Shown here: positions 1 to 11,324 of the stretch, piece after piece
How the letters are laid out: each line of letters starts with the position of its first letter
How positions within the stretch are numbered: position 1 is the first letter of the stretch
Origin: Tupaia tana
Taxonomy: Eukaryota > Chordata > Mammalia > Scandentia > Tupaiidae
Assembly: GCA_026018925.1 (NCBI GenBank)
Contig: JAKSZU010000006.1
Span: 191,777,449 to 191,841,448 of the forward strand
Length of the DNA: 64,000 nt
Direction: 5' to 3'
Notes under the pieces: generated by a model
What the model was told of the DNA's origin: nothing
Seen by the model: the letters and a program-made list of their open reading frames with translations, nothing else
Database searches by the model: none
Made by a program: the position numbers and the translations under genes

Positions 1-640
1 AATGTAAGTTTTATAACCATTTTAGGAATAGAAATGAAAAGGGTTGTTGAACTTACATGCCATCATCATACATGAAAGCATGGCAAAACATAGACTACTT
101 TTCTATACAGAAAGACTAAGTAAAGAAGAATTATTGCCCATTTCAAGCCCTATTTCTCCTCTTTTCCCCCTCAATTTGCTCATTTATTATAAGCTGAGTT
201 TCGATAGATGCCTTTGAATGAATGGAACTGTTTCAAACAATATCTGCAGATAACGTTTCTCCTTGTATAGTCTCTGCATTCAGATACATTTGTGGAATCC
301 AGTGATGCATATAAACAGCAATTTCCAAGTCCCTAATTCCAAAACAAGTCATTTTCTGGCTATTCCACAGCATGATGTCCAACTAAAATGCTATTGTAAT
401 CATCTAATTAAATGATAACCAAAGCAAAGAAGAAAATTATTGTCCACTGACAATAGACACAAACACAAAAGTGAACATAAATAAATGAAAGAGAACAGCT
501 GCAGAATATGTGCAAATACATTTATGTTTTCTAAGAATATTATTGCAAGTCATAGAGAATCTGAATTTCGATATGGTTGCTCCCTTCTTCATGAAATGTT
601 TTTATTTTCTTGGCCATGGGGATAGCAAATTCTGCCCATT
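1..640. other. Unassigned AT-rich DNA
   Basis: No repeat, gene or strong open frame recognised. A 67-codon frame near 510-713 lacks any family resemblance. Confidence 0.5.
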
Positions 641-1835
641 TCTTGTCTTTCTTATCGCTACTCTAGCTTTCTTATCCCTGTATCTTCTTTTTAGCTGGTT
701 GTTTCAGAACTAGTTTCTCAGACCGCTCCTCTTTTCTCTTTACTTGCCCTCTCAGTGAATATCATCCGAACACTAGTATCTTTTAAATCCACATCTTCAT
801 CAATGACCTTTCCCCTAATTAGCAGTATGCCATATTCAACCACCTATTTGGTATAAAGGTTACTTGGTTGACTAATAACTAACTCTCATTTAACATATTC
901 CAACCTAAATTAGTAATTTGTATCCCTCCTTTTAACCTATTCCTTATCTATCTTTTCTAAGTCAGTAACTGTCACTTCTATTAACCAGTCTGCTCAGGCC
1001 TAAAGCTTAAAAATCATGTTTTTCTCCATTTTTCCTTTAGCATTTTGGTAAACAACACCTATAGGTGCTACTTTAAACAGACTTACTAGATTCAACAGCT
1101 CACTTCCTCTCCTGCTAACTTTTCTGTTCACACTTATCGTCCCTAGATTAGAGTAGTAATTTTCTACCCATTTTTCTCTCCATCTACAGTATGAGTGTGC
1201 AAATGTATTATTTTAAAAATAAAAATCAGACCTATCAGATCCTGTTAAGTGATTTGGTTCTACCTCAAAATAAAACATTTAGATTCAAGATAAAATCTAA
1301 ATGGATGATAGGGCTTTACATGACATGGAACAGCCTAATTCTGCCAGGTTGCCCTACTGTCAGCCTCCATTTTGCTGGGAATGCTCTAGAGACCTTTGAT
1401 TTCTTTCTGTGTCTCTACGGCAAACTCCTTTCTGCCTTATGTCCTTAGTACTTGGTGTTCCCATTCTTGAACTGCTCTTTTGCTAGGATCTTTGCATGGT
1501 AATTCCCTGACTTAATCAAAATCTTTGCTTAAATTTCATATGTTCACAGCCTGATCAACATAGGAAAGAGTCTATATAACAAGACTCTCTAACCACCAAC
1601 CATGCCGTGCTTGCTCTCATAGTAAACTTAACTGTACCCAGTATTTATTTTTCAAAATATATATAAAACGCACATATAATTCTTTGTTGGATTATTTATT
1701 TGTCTATCTCTCTCCCACTAAAATTAAGTTTCATCGAGAAATGTTTGTTTATTCATCAGTTTATTCCCAAAGCCTAGGACAGATAATGGGCATAAAGTAT
1801 CTCCTGCATAAATAGAGTTGTATTCATTTTTTTAA
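640..1835 (+). mobile_element. L2 LINE 3' fragment
   Basis: The order of landmarks follows the remembered 3' part of L2: a pyrimidine-rich stretch, a segment like 'ctgttaagtgatttggttc' (about 1241-1265), a 'ggatctttgcatgg' block near 1486, 'tatttatttgtctatctctctccc' near 1695, then the terminal block with 'ccactaaaattaag' and a 'gcataaagtatctcctgcataaata' end. It is strongly diverged and carries no coding capacity. The left boundary is soft. Confidence 0.6.
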
Positions 1836-2079
1836 GAATTATTTTTAAAAACCTTAGCACACTAAATAAGATTACTTGCGAACCTTGGCTTAGTGTACAA
1901 TTTCATCACTGATCCGTGTATAATTGGATTTCCTTATTTCTGATAATATAATAAATTTCTGATAATATACTAAAAACCTACAAATACATCAGATGCAACA
2001 TAAAACAGAATCTTGACAATACAACTATTTATTCAATGCCATTTAATTACCTGTTTTCCTTCATCTGAGATAGCTATTC

Positions 2080-2365
2080 ATTTGGAATGTCATCAATTTG
2101 CAATATCAGACTGAATTTTCACTTTCATTAATTTTAAAATATAATTTTATTTCTCTTCATATTTCCCCTTTGATTCATATGTTGCTTAATTTTCAGATTT
2201 TGGGCATACATTATATGTCTTTCTATGAATGATTTCTAATTTAATTTCATTATGTTCTAAACACATACTTTGCATCATTTCTATTATTTTAAGTATCTGA
2301 AGGTGTGTTTTATGGCATAGAATATGATGTTATCTTAGTGAATATCCCATGTACACTTGAGAGAT
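2080..2365 (-). mobile_element. L1 ORF2 fragment
   Basis: On the + strand this reads as the reverse complement of L1 ORF2: 'gatttctaatttaatttcat', then 'tatggcatagaatatgatgt', then 'gtgaatatcccatgtacact' around 2330-2357. It is a short, decayed piece ending where the MLT1-like LTR begins. Confidence 0.65.
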
Positions 2366-2880
2366 GCATTAGTTATTTGCTGCATACAAATCACCATAAA
2401 ACTTAAAACAATACACAGTTATTTTCTCAGTATTTCTGTGGGTCAGGTTTGTAGAAAAACTTAGCGGAATCTTCTGCTTCAGGGTCTCTTTCAGACTGCA
2501 ATCTAGATGTCATTTAGCAGTAGTCATCTAAATTTCAACAAGGGGAGAACCCATGTCCAGTTGTATGTGGTTGTTGGCAGGATTCAGCTCCTCTCCAGGC
2601 AACTGGATTGAGGGTTTCAGTTCTCTGTTGATTGTTGGCCTCAAGGCTACTGCCATCAGTTCCTCAGCCTATCCATCTTACAACCCAGCAAATTACTTCT
2701 TAGAAATGTTCAAATCAAGAAGGCTACAGAGAGAATCAGCTAGCAAAATCAAAGCCTTTCCTTTTAACCCAAACACAGAAATGGAATCATCACAATTGTT
2801 GTTTACAGTAAAATCAATTCAAGGGGCCCAGCCCACTCTTAAAGGGAGGGAAAATAGCCACTCCCTTGCTCCTTGCTTTC
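2365..2880 (-). mobile_element. MLT1-type MaLR LTR
   Basis: The + strand begins with an LTR-end pattern (ttatttgctgcatacaaatc), then 'tttctgtgggtcaggt', 'cagggtctctttcag', 'gttgttggcaggattcagct', and ends near 'cccagcccactcttaaaggg'. This is the order of a reversed MLT1C-like LTR. A 123-codon frame at 2553-2924 lies inside it and has no gene resemblance. Solitary; no internal region is adjacent. Confidence 0.75.
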
Positions 2881-3279
2881 AATTCTATTGCATGAAACAG
2901 CCCCCAAGAAGAAAGACTGAGTGATCAAGGCTGCTTTTGACTCACTCCTTTTGTTTCTTTCTTCTCAAAAATAAAAGTCCTCTGATACTTGTTTGAACCT
3001 GGAAACCTATACCTTTTGTATAATAGTTGTTTTGTAGTGGTTTTCAGCAGAAGGCAAAGTTGGTGCAGTTATTTTATTACTACTAGAAGAGGAGTCACTA
3101 GTTGATATTTTGACTAGAATTACTTTGAATCCATAGTTCAAATTTGGGATAATTGAGATCTTAACAAAAGTCATCTAATTCATGAGCATAATGCTTTTTT
3201 AAAAATTTCTTTAGACATATATTTTCTTCCTTAGGAGTGTTTGGTAGTGGCTGTTTAAATATTATTTGTTTTCCATAGT

Positions 3280-3521
3280 TTATTATAAGGTGTGTACACT
3301 TGCCAGAATCAGATAGAGAAAGAGAGACCCAGAAAACGAGAAATCACCCCAGAAGGCCATGCTGGAATCCCTTCTCCTCCATTCTCCTCTTCATATTGTG
3401 GGCATGATCACACATGTGCACAGCATTGTTTTCAAGGCACCAGGCCTAGGACTCCAACTTCACAACTGGTCGTGTGGAATCCAACTGCCTTAACTTCCTT
3501 CCGTACCACCTACTGGACCAA
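3280..3521 (-). mobile_element. Class B tRNA-SINE, old copy
   Basis: Body landmarks 'gagaaatcaccccag', 'cccttctcctccattctcct' and a degraded tRNA head ending 'caccta ctggacca'. Heavily diverged and CpG-poor, hence old. Confidence 0.8.
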
Positions 3522-3542
3522 TTTTTAGTTATTTTTTAAATA

Positions 3543-3594
3543 ACTCTATCACACACACACCAAAAACACACACAAAGACACACACATACATTAT
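3543..3594. repeat. (CA)n microsatellite
   Basis: Interrupted CA repeat just beyond the head end of the SINE. Confidence 0.85.
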
Positions 3595-3599
3595 ATTTG

Positions 3600-4018
3600 C
3601 ATTGTTTTTTTTCAGTTCGTAACTTGCTAAATTCAGTTATTAGTTTAAAATAATATTTTCTAGATTTATTTGGATTTTGAAACCATACACGCATATCATG
3701 TATACATGGACTGTTTTATGTCTTCTTTTCCAAACTTTATTTCTTTTATTTTCCTTTCTTGCCTATTGTACTGGCTAGAATCTTCAGAGTTATATTAAAT
3801 AGAAGTAGAGAGAGTGCATATCTTTTCTCTTTCATGATTTTATGCACTCTTTTTAAAATTCTGATGTGTGCAGATTTTTTTCATAGATATCATATCACAT
3901 TGAGAAATTTTCCTTGTGTTATTACTTTGCTGACAGATTTTATTATAAAGTTCTGTTGAACTATATTAAATAAGTGCCTCTATTGAAATAATTTTATAAT
4001 ATGTTTCCTTCTGTTATA
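3600..4018 (-). mobile_element. L1 ORF2 (RT region) fragment
   Basis: Reverse-complement landmarks of the L1 reverse-transcriptase region: 'cttgcctattgtactggct', 'agttatattaaatagaagta', 'gagagagtgcatatc', then 'ttgctgacagattttat' and 'ctattgaaataat'. Interrupted by frameshifts. Confidence 0.7.
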
Positions 4019-4042
4019 CCCACACACACACACACACACACA
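4019..4042. repeat. (CA)n microsatellite
   Basis: Uninterrupted CA run followed by a short A-run. Confidence 0.9.
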
Positions 4043-4064
4043 TTAAAAAAAAACAGGGACAGAG

Positions 4065-4095
4065 GACACTTTTGTAGACAAAAGTGTCTACAAAA
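4065..4095. other. Two overlapping hairpins
   Basis: Stem 1: 4065-4075 pairs with 4078-4088 (11 bp, 2-nt spacer). Stem 2: 4070-4080 pairs with 4085-4095 (11 bp, 4-nt loop). They share bases, so only one can form at a time. Confidence 0.85.
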
Positions 4096-4099
4096 TTAC

Positions 4100-4744
4100 A
4101 TTTCAACCAAATACATTGTGTGAAATTCATTTTAATCCTGATTGAAAAAAAAATAAAAGAGTAAAAATAGATTTTGAGACAAGTGACAAAACGTAAAAAT
4201 GAAATAGATATTAATTTATACCAAAGGATTACTGTTAAATTTGTAAGTTATTATAATGCAATATGATTATATTTCTAAAAATTGTGCCTGATTTTTAATT
4301 ATATATATGAATTATAAAGAGCTGAAGTGACATGGTAACTGGAATTTACTTCATACAAATTCTAGGAAAAAAAGACAAAAACTTGGGGGAAATTCTTGAA
4401 AGTTGTTAACATTGTGTAATATATATATATATGGAACAATTAATTTTCTTAGGAACCTGTGGTCGTTTTTTGGAATAGGTATAAAATAATTGGAACAGGT
4501 AGCAAGGATATCAGGTTCTATAGCAATGTCTTTATGGTTTTGATGTATTTGCATGCACATAATTACAATCTCTTAATTCCTCCAACTGAGTTTTGAATCT
4601 ATGTCAGGATTTGGTCAACAGACATTATGTCTCCACAGTAATTAAAATTAAAGATATATGAAAATGCCTCAGGAAAGAGTATTGCTTTCTATGTGTTTGT
4701 TTGGCAAGTATTCATTTTATTTGCTAAGAATCCTCCATGTTTAT
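4100..4744. other. Unassigned AT-rich DNA
   Basis: Holds short AT-dinucleotide runs (about 4420-4431). No gene or repeat family recognised. Confidence 0.45.
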
Positions 4745-4940
4745 GGGGCTAGCAGATGGCATGGTAGTTAAGATACTAGACCCTCACATTGCCAACCACA
4801 GTTTGAGTCCTGGACCTAGCATCTTGTTCTCTTACTTTCCTTCTCTCTCTCTTTATCTCTGGTGAGCACACATGCTTTGTATGAAATTAAAAAGCATAAT
4901 AATAATAATAAAAATATAATAAAATTTAATAAATAATTAT
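4745..4940 (+). mobile_element. Short class A tRNA-SINE, intermediate tail
   Basis: tRNA-like head with A box 'tggcatggtagttaag' and B box 'gtttgagtcc', a CT tract, then 'ggtgagcacacatgct' and an A/AAT-rich tail. It lacks the class B body but has a class B-like 3' end, so it is intermediate between A and B. Confidence 0.85.
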
Positions 4941-5010
4941 TTGAAAAACAGGAAGGAATTAATGAGAAAAATAGGCAAGACAGTTGAAGGGACACAGAAA
5001 TGGAGCATTA

Positions 5011-5128
5011 TCTGTTGATGATAACATGTATGATATCTTCAACTGGACTCGTGAGAAGTGCACACATGTTAGAAAAATTTATTTTACAAGCTGTAGTGAT
5101 GTGCAGTAATTTAATGTATAAAAAATTA
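5011..5128 (+). mobile_element. L1 3' UTR tail
   Basis: The segment 'gatgataacatgtatgatat ... aactggact ... gtgcacacatgtt ... gatgtgcag' matches, in reverse complement, the 3' ends at 40590-40700 and, loosely, 56652-56757. This identifies a shared lineage L1 3' terminus. Confidence 0.6.
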
Positions 5129-5158
5129 ATAAAAATACACTGTATTTTTATTAATTTT
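5122..5158. other. Perfect palindrome (18-bp arms)
   Basis: Arms 5122-5139 and 5141-5158 are exact reverse complements with a single C at 5140 between them. AT-rich; sits at the end of the L1 3' tail. Confidence 0.9.
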
Positions 5159-5187
5159 GAATGAATAAATGAATGAATGAATGAATT
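5155..5187. repeat. (TGAA)n repeat
   Basis: Tetranucleotide tract directly after the palindrome. Confidence 0.85.
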
Positions 5188-5309
5188 TAGTTGTGTGAAT
5201 GCACACATGATTTTCATTATTTTATTTTGTTCATAAGAGTTTAATTTTTTTCCAGGAATATGTTTTTGAGGGTATTGTGCTATAAATATCTTTGCACATG
5301 TCTCAAGGA

Positions 5310-5880
5310 ACATATGGCAGTCATTTCCCTGCCATTTCCTTGTTGATCCCTGCTGATCTATCAGAATACAAAGAATTAATCAACATTTTCCCAAATTTTT
5401 CTTTTGTCAGACTTATTTTCAATTATATTTCTCATCTTTTATCAATAACATGAGTATACGATATTAACTCATTGTGACTATGATTTTAAGTATTGGAACA
5501 CTAATGAGGTTGAACACCTCTTTCTTTTAAGAATTAGTTTATTTTAACTTCATTTATTTTTATTTGAGCAGATATGGACACAGAGAGAGAGAATGAGAGA
5601 GAGAGAGAGAGTGAGAAAGCAAGCTGCCAAGTCCAGAACTCAAACCTCTGTTGGCCACGTGGAAGTCCAGCATCCTTAACCACCATGTCACCTGCCGGCC
5701 CCTGAACATCTTTTATATATTCGTGGTCATATATATGTTTTCCTTTTTCTTTTTATTAATGCCAATTTATTTTCTTGGATTACTTAAGCATTTTAATCAA
5801 TTTGTATAATTCATTTATATATTTTAATACTAATCTTTTTTGATTTTGTGTACTGTAAATATTTTTTCCAGGATCAGAAT
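5310..5880 (-). mobile_element. Old L1 (L1M-like), split by a SINE
   Basis: Reverse-complement L1 landmarks: 'aactcattgtgactatgatt', 'aatgaggttgaacacctc', then after the SINE 'gaacatcttttatatattcg' and a 'ttggattacttaagc' block. The two halves are continuous across the SINE at 5524-5702. Confidence 0.7.
5524..5702 (-). mobile_element. Class A tRNA-SINE inside L1
   Basis: Reversed class A: 'gagcagatatggacacagag' with a GA tract, 'gagaaagcaagctgcc', B-box complement, ending 'cacctgccggcccc'. Flanked by a target duplication 'tgaacacctcttt' (5511-5523) and 'tgaacatctttta' (5703-5715). Confidence 0.9.
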
Positions 5881-6159
5881 AAATATTTGTTCAGTAAATG
5901 AATAAATAAGCATTGAATTAAACCATTTGTTCAAATATTGGATTTTGAATTCAACAGCTGTGTAGAATTGACAGTCATTTAATTCCTCTGAATTTTAATT
6001 TTCTGAGTTTAATACCTATAATATCTACTTCATCAATTTTGATTTCACTGTTTAGCTTAAGGATAAGTTGAGATTGTTCAGAAACTGGAAAACATTTTAT
6101 ACAAGTGAAATATTATGTCTCTTTAAAATATTAAATAATACATATAAACAATACACAGA

Positions 6160-6197
<38 letters not shown>
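6160..6197. repeat. (AT)n microsatellite
   Basis: Uninterrupted AT dinucleotides. Confidence 0.95.
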
Positions 6198-6201
<4 letters not shown>

Positions 6202-6391
6202 GATGAATCAAATGATAGATAAAAAGCTAGAAATAGATATATAGGTATAGAAATAGATTATAAAAAGATACAGATATATTTTAAAAATAGAAGATATCCC
6301 ATATTATTGTATTCTGTTATTCTATCACTGAACCATAAGAAAATATTTTTTTCTCACATCAAAACCAAATAATATTTTTTAGAAAGTATTT

Positions 6392-6476
6392 TTGGGGATT
6401 GGCAGGTGGTGTGGTGGTTAGGGCACTAGACTCCCACATAGTTGCCTGTAGTTCAAGTCCAAAACCTGGTGGCTTG

Positions 6477-6537
<61 letters not shown>

Positions 6538-6690
6538 CTCTGGTCAAATAGAAGAAGAAGAAGAAGGAAAGAAGAAGAAGAAGAAGAAGAAGAAGAAGAA
6601 GAAGAAGAAGAAGGAGAAAAGAAGAAGAAGAAAAGAAGAAGAAAGAGGAGGAGGAGGAAAGAAGAAATAAAATTAAATAAATCATTCTTC
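6392..6690 (+). mobile_element. Class A SINE with expanded CT and GAA tracts
   Basis: Head 'ggcaggtggtgtggtggtta' with B box 'gttcaagtcc', then 'ggtggcttgttctctttc'. Its CT tract has grown to about 50 bp (6484-6535), followed by 'ctctggtcaaat' and a long GAA/AAG-type tail (6551-6665). Low-complexity frames on both strands here are artefacts of these tracts. Confidence 0.9.
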
Positions 6691-7918
6691 AAAAAATTAT
6701 GTCTTCCTTAATTTTTATCACAAGATAGGTATATTTACTTCATATTTTTCTGAAGTGAAATTTTAAAAATCTGATACAATATTGCAGTTTCATGGTAGCT
6801 TTAACAGGAAGTTATTTTCTCTTCTGTTTGTAGTTTCTTTCTAACATTTGCTGGTTCCTTCCTCCAAACCAGTGTACTTAAGTCCAGAAAATTAATCCAT
6901 AATACATCCTAATTCTCTTTGCTGGGTTTCACTAATAACACATAAATGAACAAAAGAAAGTTCATTCTGGAGCAGATAGAATGTAATTATATTTCCACAA
7001 GTCATCGTATTGTATCTCTTTATTCAACTTGGCCAATTTGTCAAAGTATATACAACCTCATATTTTGTTATAGTAGAGGCTAGTAATATAATATCTAATA
7101 ATAACTACAGATACATCCTAGAGGTTTACATCAATATAAGCAGGAAAATGCATAATAAAAAGTATACTAATAAGTATATCATTCTGAGTTCCATTTTAAC
7201 AGCTTATTGTTTAATAAAAGTGGCATTTATACTATTGCCTGAATTATGTTACATTCATTTAAGTTTTTGGCTTTGGAATTATGTCCAAATTATATAATTG
7301 AACTATACAAAGTTAGCCAGAAGGCAACTGATAAAAGCTGAAAATTGGACCAAGTCCAGAAAAAACATGTGGTCGTGGTAAATGCATCATTTCATCAGAT
7401 AAATACTATTACTTTAACTATGTTAATGTTTTCTATAAAAGACTGGTGAACTGTCATCATCTTCAAGTTAAAATGATTTAAACAAAAGTATTTGACATAG
7501 CAATGCTACTGCTAACAGCAATCCGATATCTTAAAAAGACACCTACAAGATGTGTGATAAATATGAATGAAAAGTTTTAATATGGATAGTTGACACTTCT
7601 TCACATGATAGAGAAAACAAAAGTTTGAATGTGAGATTAGTAAATGTTGTAATATCCAAATATGATATTAACTAAAAAAAGCTTTAAGTTGTAAGACCTT
7701 TACCTCAATGACCCATGGGAAGGAGCTAAATTTGAGTAGAGACAACTGTAATTTGTTGTCACATACAATAGACTTTAAAAAGTAGATGGAAAAATGAAAG
7801 TTCATTTTCGTGCAAAAGTTATTTTAAAATTTCATAAAACACATTTTCCCTGAAATTTTTGAAGGCCCCTCCTATTTAGGCTCTCAATCCTTGTAATCCT
7901 AGCTCTCAATTCTTAAAG
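6691..7918. other. Unassigned AT-rich DNA
   Basis: No repeat family or gene recognised. A 95-codon frame (7010-7297, +) is AT-rich with no recognisable domain. Confidence 0.45.
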
Positions 7919-7919
7919 A

Positions 7920-8540
7920 GCCTTATCCAGGTAATTAGGGCTATAAAACAAATTACCCAATAATTGAGTGGCTTGAAGCACAAATCGTTTTGTACACTGT
8001 AAGAATGTATAGTGTTTAAATGTAAGTTATATACATATGTAGATATATGTGAGCATATATATATATATATATGTATGTATGAAAAGTAATAGAGACAAAT
8101 AATAAAATCAAAATCCAATTCTTAAGGTAAAGAAAATAAAACATTTATTTTGTTCATGACACTGTGTCTCTCTCTGCTGTACTCAAGGTGGCTTGGAAAA
8201 TGGGACTGGAGTCTTTTGAAGACATGCCGAGACTATGTTAGAACACCTGCAGGAAGAAACACCTGGACACCCTCAGGCACACCTGTCTATCTCTAGGCTG
8301 CCTCTTCATGTGGTCTCCACAGCATGATGGTTTCAGTGTAGCCAAACTTCCTACATACCAACTCAGAGCTTTTTGAACATGTGTCCAAGAGAGAGGCAGA
8401 CAGAAGTTTCAGGAATCGCAATGATCATACCATTACTTTCATCATAAAGTATTGATTTGAAGCAATTACAAAGTCTACCCATTCTGAGGATAGAAGATCT
8501 AGCTTTCCACCTCTCCACAGAAGACTGTCAAAATGAAATT
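7920..8540 (-). mobile_element. Candidate MLT1-type LTR
   Basis: A partial LTR-end pattern, 'caaattacccaataattgag tggcttgaa' (about 7950-7978), and later 'tctccacagcatgatggttt' followed by 'caagagagaggcagacagaa' fit a reversed MLT1. An AT/TATG microsatellite (about 8028-8080) lies between. Very diverged. Confidence 0.4.
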
Positions 8541-8839
8541 ATTATTATAGGGGGGGCACTTATATGTGGATATATACCTGTATATGCATGCACACACACA
8601 TACACGCACAACTTTGCAAAATATCATCTGTGTCAAGTTCTGAAGTGAAATAGACAGATGCTGACAGAAAACAAAAAACAAAGTGAATGCAACCTAGCCT
8701 GAAAGAGAAAATCAGAACATCAGAATGCCTCTAACAGAAAGTATGGTGGAGCCAGTAAAATTTTGCTAGTGGCACTGTGATGAGAAATAACCCAGAGTAA
8801 ACTAAAAAACACAATATTTTTTTAATTTTTATAAAGCAA

Positions 8840-9105
8840 AAATTGCATAACATTTTTTAGAGGTTTTTGCTATAGGGTGTGTGCGTGCACCAGAGATAGA
8901 GAGAGACAGAGAGATAGAAAGTGAGAAATCACCTCCCAGGGGGGATGGCCATGCCGCAGTCCCTTCTCCTCCATTCTCCTCTCTGGATCTTGTGCATGCA
9001 TGCACATGTGCCCGGCATGAGTTTAAGCCACTGGATCTTGGACTCGAACTGCTGTCGACTACGTGGGAGTCCAGCAACATAGCCATTAGGCTAACTGCTG
9101 GTCCC
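8840..9105 (-). mobile_element. Class B tRNA-SINE with clear TSD
   Basis: Full-length reversed class B: 'agaggtttttgctatagggt', the C/G-run palindrome 'cccaggggggat', head ending 'ctaactgctggtccc'. Target duplication 'tgcataacatttttt' (8844-8858) and 'tgcagaacatttttt' (9106-9120). Confidence 0.95.
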
Positions 9106-9120
9106 TGCAGAACATTTTTT

Positions 9121-9560
9121 TAAAAGAGGACTTTACATTCTTCTGTTAAATGTTTCTTCCCTTTGCCCTACCCGCCCACTCTCTTACACCACCTCTTTAC
9201 CACCCACTTCTTACCACCCACTCCCCTCTCTTTCAGTCTCTGGTATCTACAAGTATCCTTTCTACTATCATACCTTGTGATCTTTGAATTTCTACCATAA
9301 AGTACACATTCAGTATATACTGAGTAGGGATATACAGTGTGTGTCTTTCAAAGTCTGATTCACTTGGCTGACATGAAGTCCTCTATATTCATCTACTTTG
9401 AATCAAATGATAAGATCTCATTGTTTTTTATGACTGAGTAATATTCTGTATATATGTGCCACAGTTTTTCAACCCAATCATCAGTTTTTGGACACTTGGG
9501 TTGATTTTAAGTCTTGGAAATTGTGAATAATACTCCAATAAACATGCATGTGCAAGTGTC
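9121..9560 (-). mobile_element. L1 3' segment (left half of an inverted L1)
   Basis: Reverse complement of the L1 ORF2 end and 3' UTR: 'ttttttatgactgagtaata', 'atatatgtgccacagttttt', 'ggacacttgggttga', 'attgtgaataatactccaat', 'aacatgcatgtgcaagtgtc'. At about 9560 orientation switches to the adjacent + strand L1 piece. Confidence 0.85.
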
Positions 9561-9721
9561 TGTGGTGAAAAAGGAAATACCCTCTTATAATGTTAGTGGG
9601 AATATAAATAGTACAACCTCTATGAAAAACAATATATGGGGATTCCTCAAAAGCCTAGAACTGAAACTACCATACGACCCAGTAATCTTATTAAAGGAGA
9701 GGAAAAAAAAAAAAAAAAAAA
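9561..9721 (+). mobile_element. L1 ORF2 end (right half of an inverted L1)
   Basis: Translates in the + direction to the ORF2 C-terminal region, with NIWGFLKSLELKLPYDPV recognisable. In L1 coordinates it lies just upstream of the left half. It ends at 'aaaggagagg' followed by an A-run (9704-9721). Confidence 0.8.
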
Positions 9722-10670
9722 CATAACTTTAATGCTGCTTCTGTTTCTATTACAAACTAAGCTACTTGAAGAGGAACCAGCACTAAAGAACAAGGGATTC
9801 ACAGCATAGCATTAAATAAATCTTACCTGAAAATCATTACATTTTCTTGTCACTGCTAAATATTATGTCTCTCATACAAGTGAACCAGTGTGAGAAGGCA
9901 GTGGTTGCCGTATCTAAAACTCTGAAGAGAATACTAATGTCTACCTGGGCCACCACTAGGTGGGGGATCCAGGATCCTATTTAGTATTTCTAACTGGACT
10001 GATACTTTAATGGTCCTTTAGAGTGTGCAAGCTGATCCATTTTAGTGCACTAAATAAAATATTCTCTTTCTACTCGTGGACTTTACAAAGCGTTTTCTTT
10101 CTCCGTCTTTCTAAACCTGTTTATTGAGACTGTACATTTTACCTTGCTGCTCTTTACAGAATCATCTTTTCTGATCATTTCTTATTCTCCATCTGCCTGC
10201 ACTGCACCTGTGGCTTCACCTGAGCCTAATGTCTGAATCAATCTTTAGTCCTAGGACTGACCATGAACCAGGTCTTTTCACTCTCATATCCGGCTGCAGG
10301 TTTCAGACTCCTCTTGCAGAAATTAACCTTAGACTCTCAATTTTGAGGGTAGAAGACTAGAAATTTATAAAACTTATTGTTTAAATTATTCCATTTAATG
10401 TTATCAGTTTTATGTTTTAGGCTTCATATTATTCTCTTTACTTTAGACTAAAGCAGGGTTATAATTTCCTAAAAACATATAGAATATAAATAATGGGGCC
10501 ATGAGAATTCAGGTATTCTGACTTTAAATGACATCTTTCTAGATGCCACATGAATCATTTGTGCATTTCGATGTCAGTCAAGCCTTTAGTATTCCTGAAG
10601 GCAAACTTTAATGCCTGGATTTCTCAAGCATATCTGAATTTCAAACATCTTTCTTGATAAGATTGAGATT
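9722..10670. other. Unassigned single-copy-like DNA
   Basis: No repeat family, splice-bounded frame or gene recognised. Composition slightly less AT-rich than the flanks around 9890-10330. Confidence 0.4.
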
Positions 10671-10674
10671 TAGC

Positions 10675-10875
10675 TAGCACATGTATAGTCTTTGACATGT
10701 ACAGGGTACTTCTGTAAATGTTTTGGATGCATTACACATTTTATTGTGACAGCAATGCTATGAGGAAGTTAAATATAAATATAGTAGATAATTGAATAAG
10801 TTTGGAACTAGAATGCAAACCTAGACAGTCTGTCCCCAGATTAAATATTCTTTTCCATGGTGCAATATTGCTTCT
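10675..10875 (+). mobile_element. MIR-like SINE fragment
   Basis: Weak match to MIR order: 'ggtacttctgtaaatgtttt', 'cattacacattttat', 'gctatgaggaag', 'ttggaactagaatgcaaacc', 'cagtctgtcccc'. Confidence 0.5.
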
Positions 10876-10944
10876 AACCAGTCAATAGTCTCCTTACAAC
10901 TTTAGCAAAGAGCTTTGTACAAGCTAATGAACAAAGAAGCAAAG

Positions 10945-11175
10945 CAGAAATTTTTAGGGTCCAGGCAATTGCCCAACAGTAATGCAATTGGACTCACATG
11001 GTAGAAGTCCTGAGTTCTCATCCCAGGACCTCTCTGGGCATAGTATAGTTTCTGGTATACCTGCCTATGATTTGGGCCATCTGAGAGTAGATACAGATTG
11101 TTGAGGGTGCCTTTCACTCTCTGTGTCTCATTCTTTATTTCTCTGTTTCTTACCTAAAAGAGAAAATAAATGAAT
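10945..11175 (+). mobile_element. Class C tRNA-SINE
   Basis: tRNA-like head 'gggtccaggcaattgcccaa', box-B-like 'gagttctcatcccag', then 'gacctctctgggcatag', a CT tract and an A-rich 'aaataaatgaataaact' tail. Shares the 'cccag/aag ... tctctgggca' block with 45958-46190. Unlike classes A and B in the head. Confidence 0.6.
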
Positions 11176-11324
11176 AAACTAAAAATTGTTAAATTATTAA
11201 AACTTAAAATTGTTTAAATAATTTCATCATTACATTCATAACTTGATTGTATATTTCCTGTGTTAGCATTCAGATCAATTTATTTCATTACATCTTTCAG
11301 TGTTTTTTGTTTAGATTTATTTTA

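Noticed and set aside
2553..2924. 123-codon + frame
   Set aside because: It lies within the MLT1-like LTR and shows no protein family features.
6359..6711. Overlapping open frames on both strands
   Set aside because: They are translations of the CT and GAA tracts of one SINE (runs of Ser, Leu, Glu, Arg).
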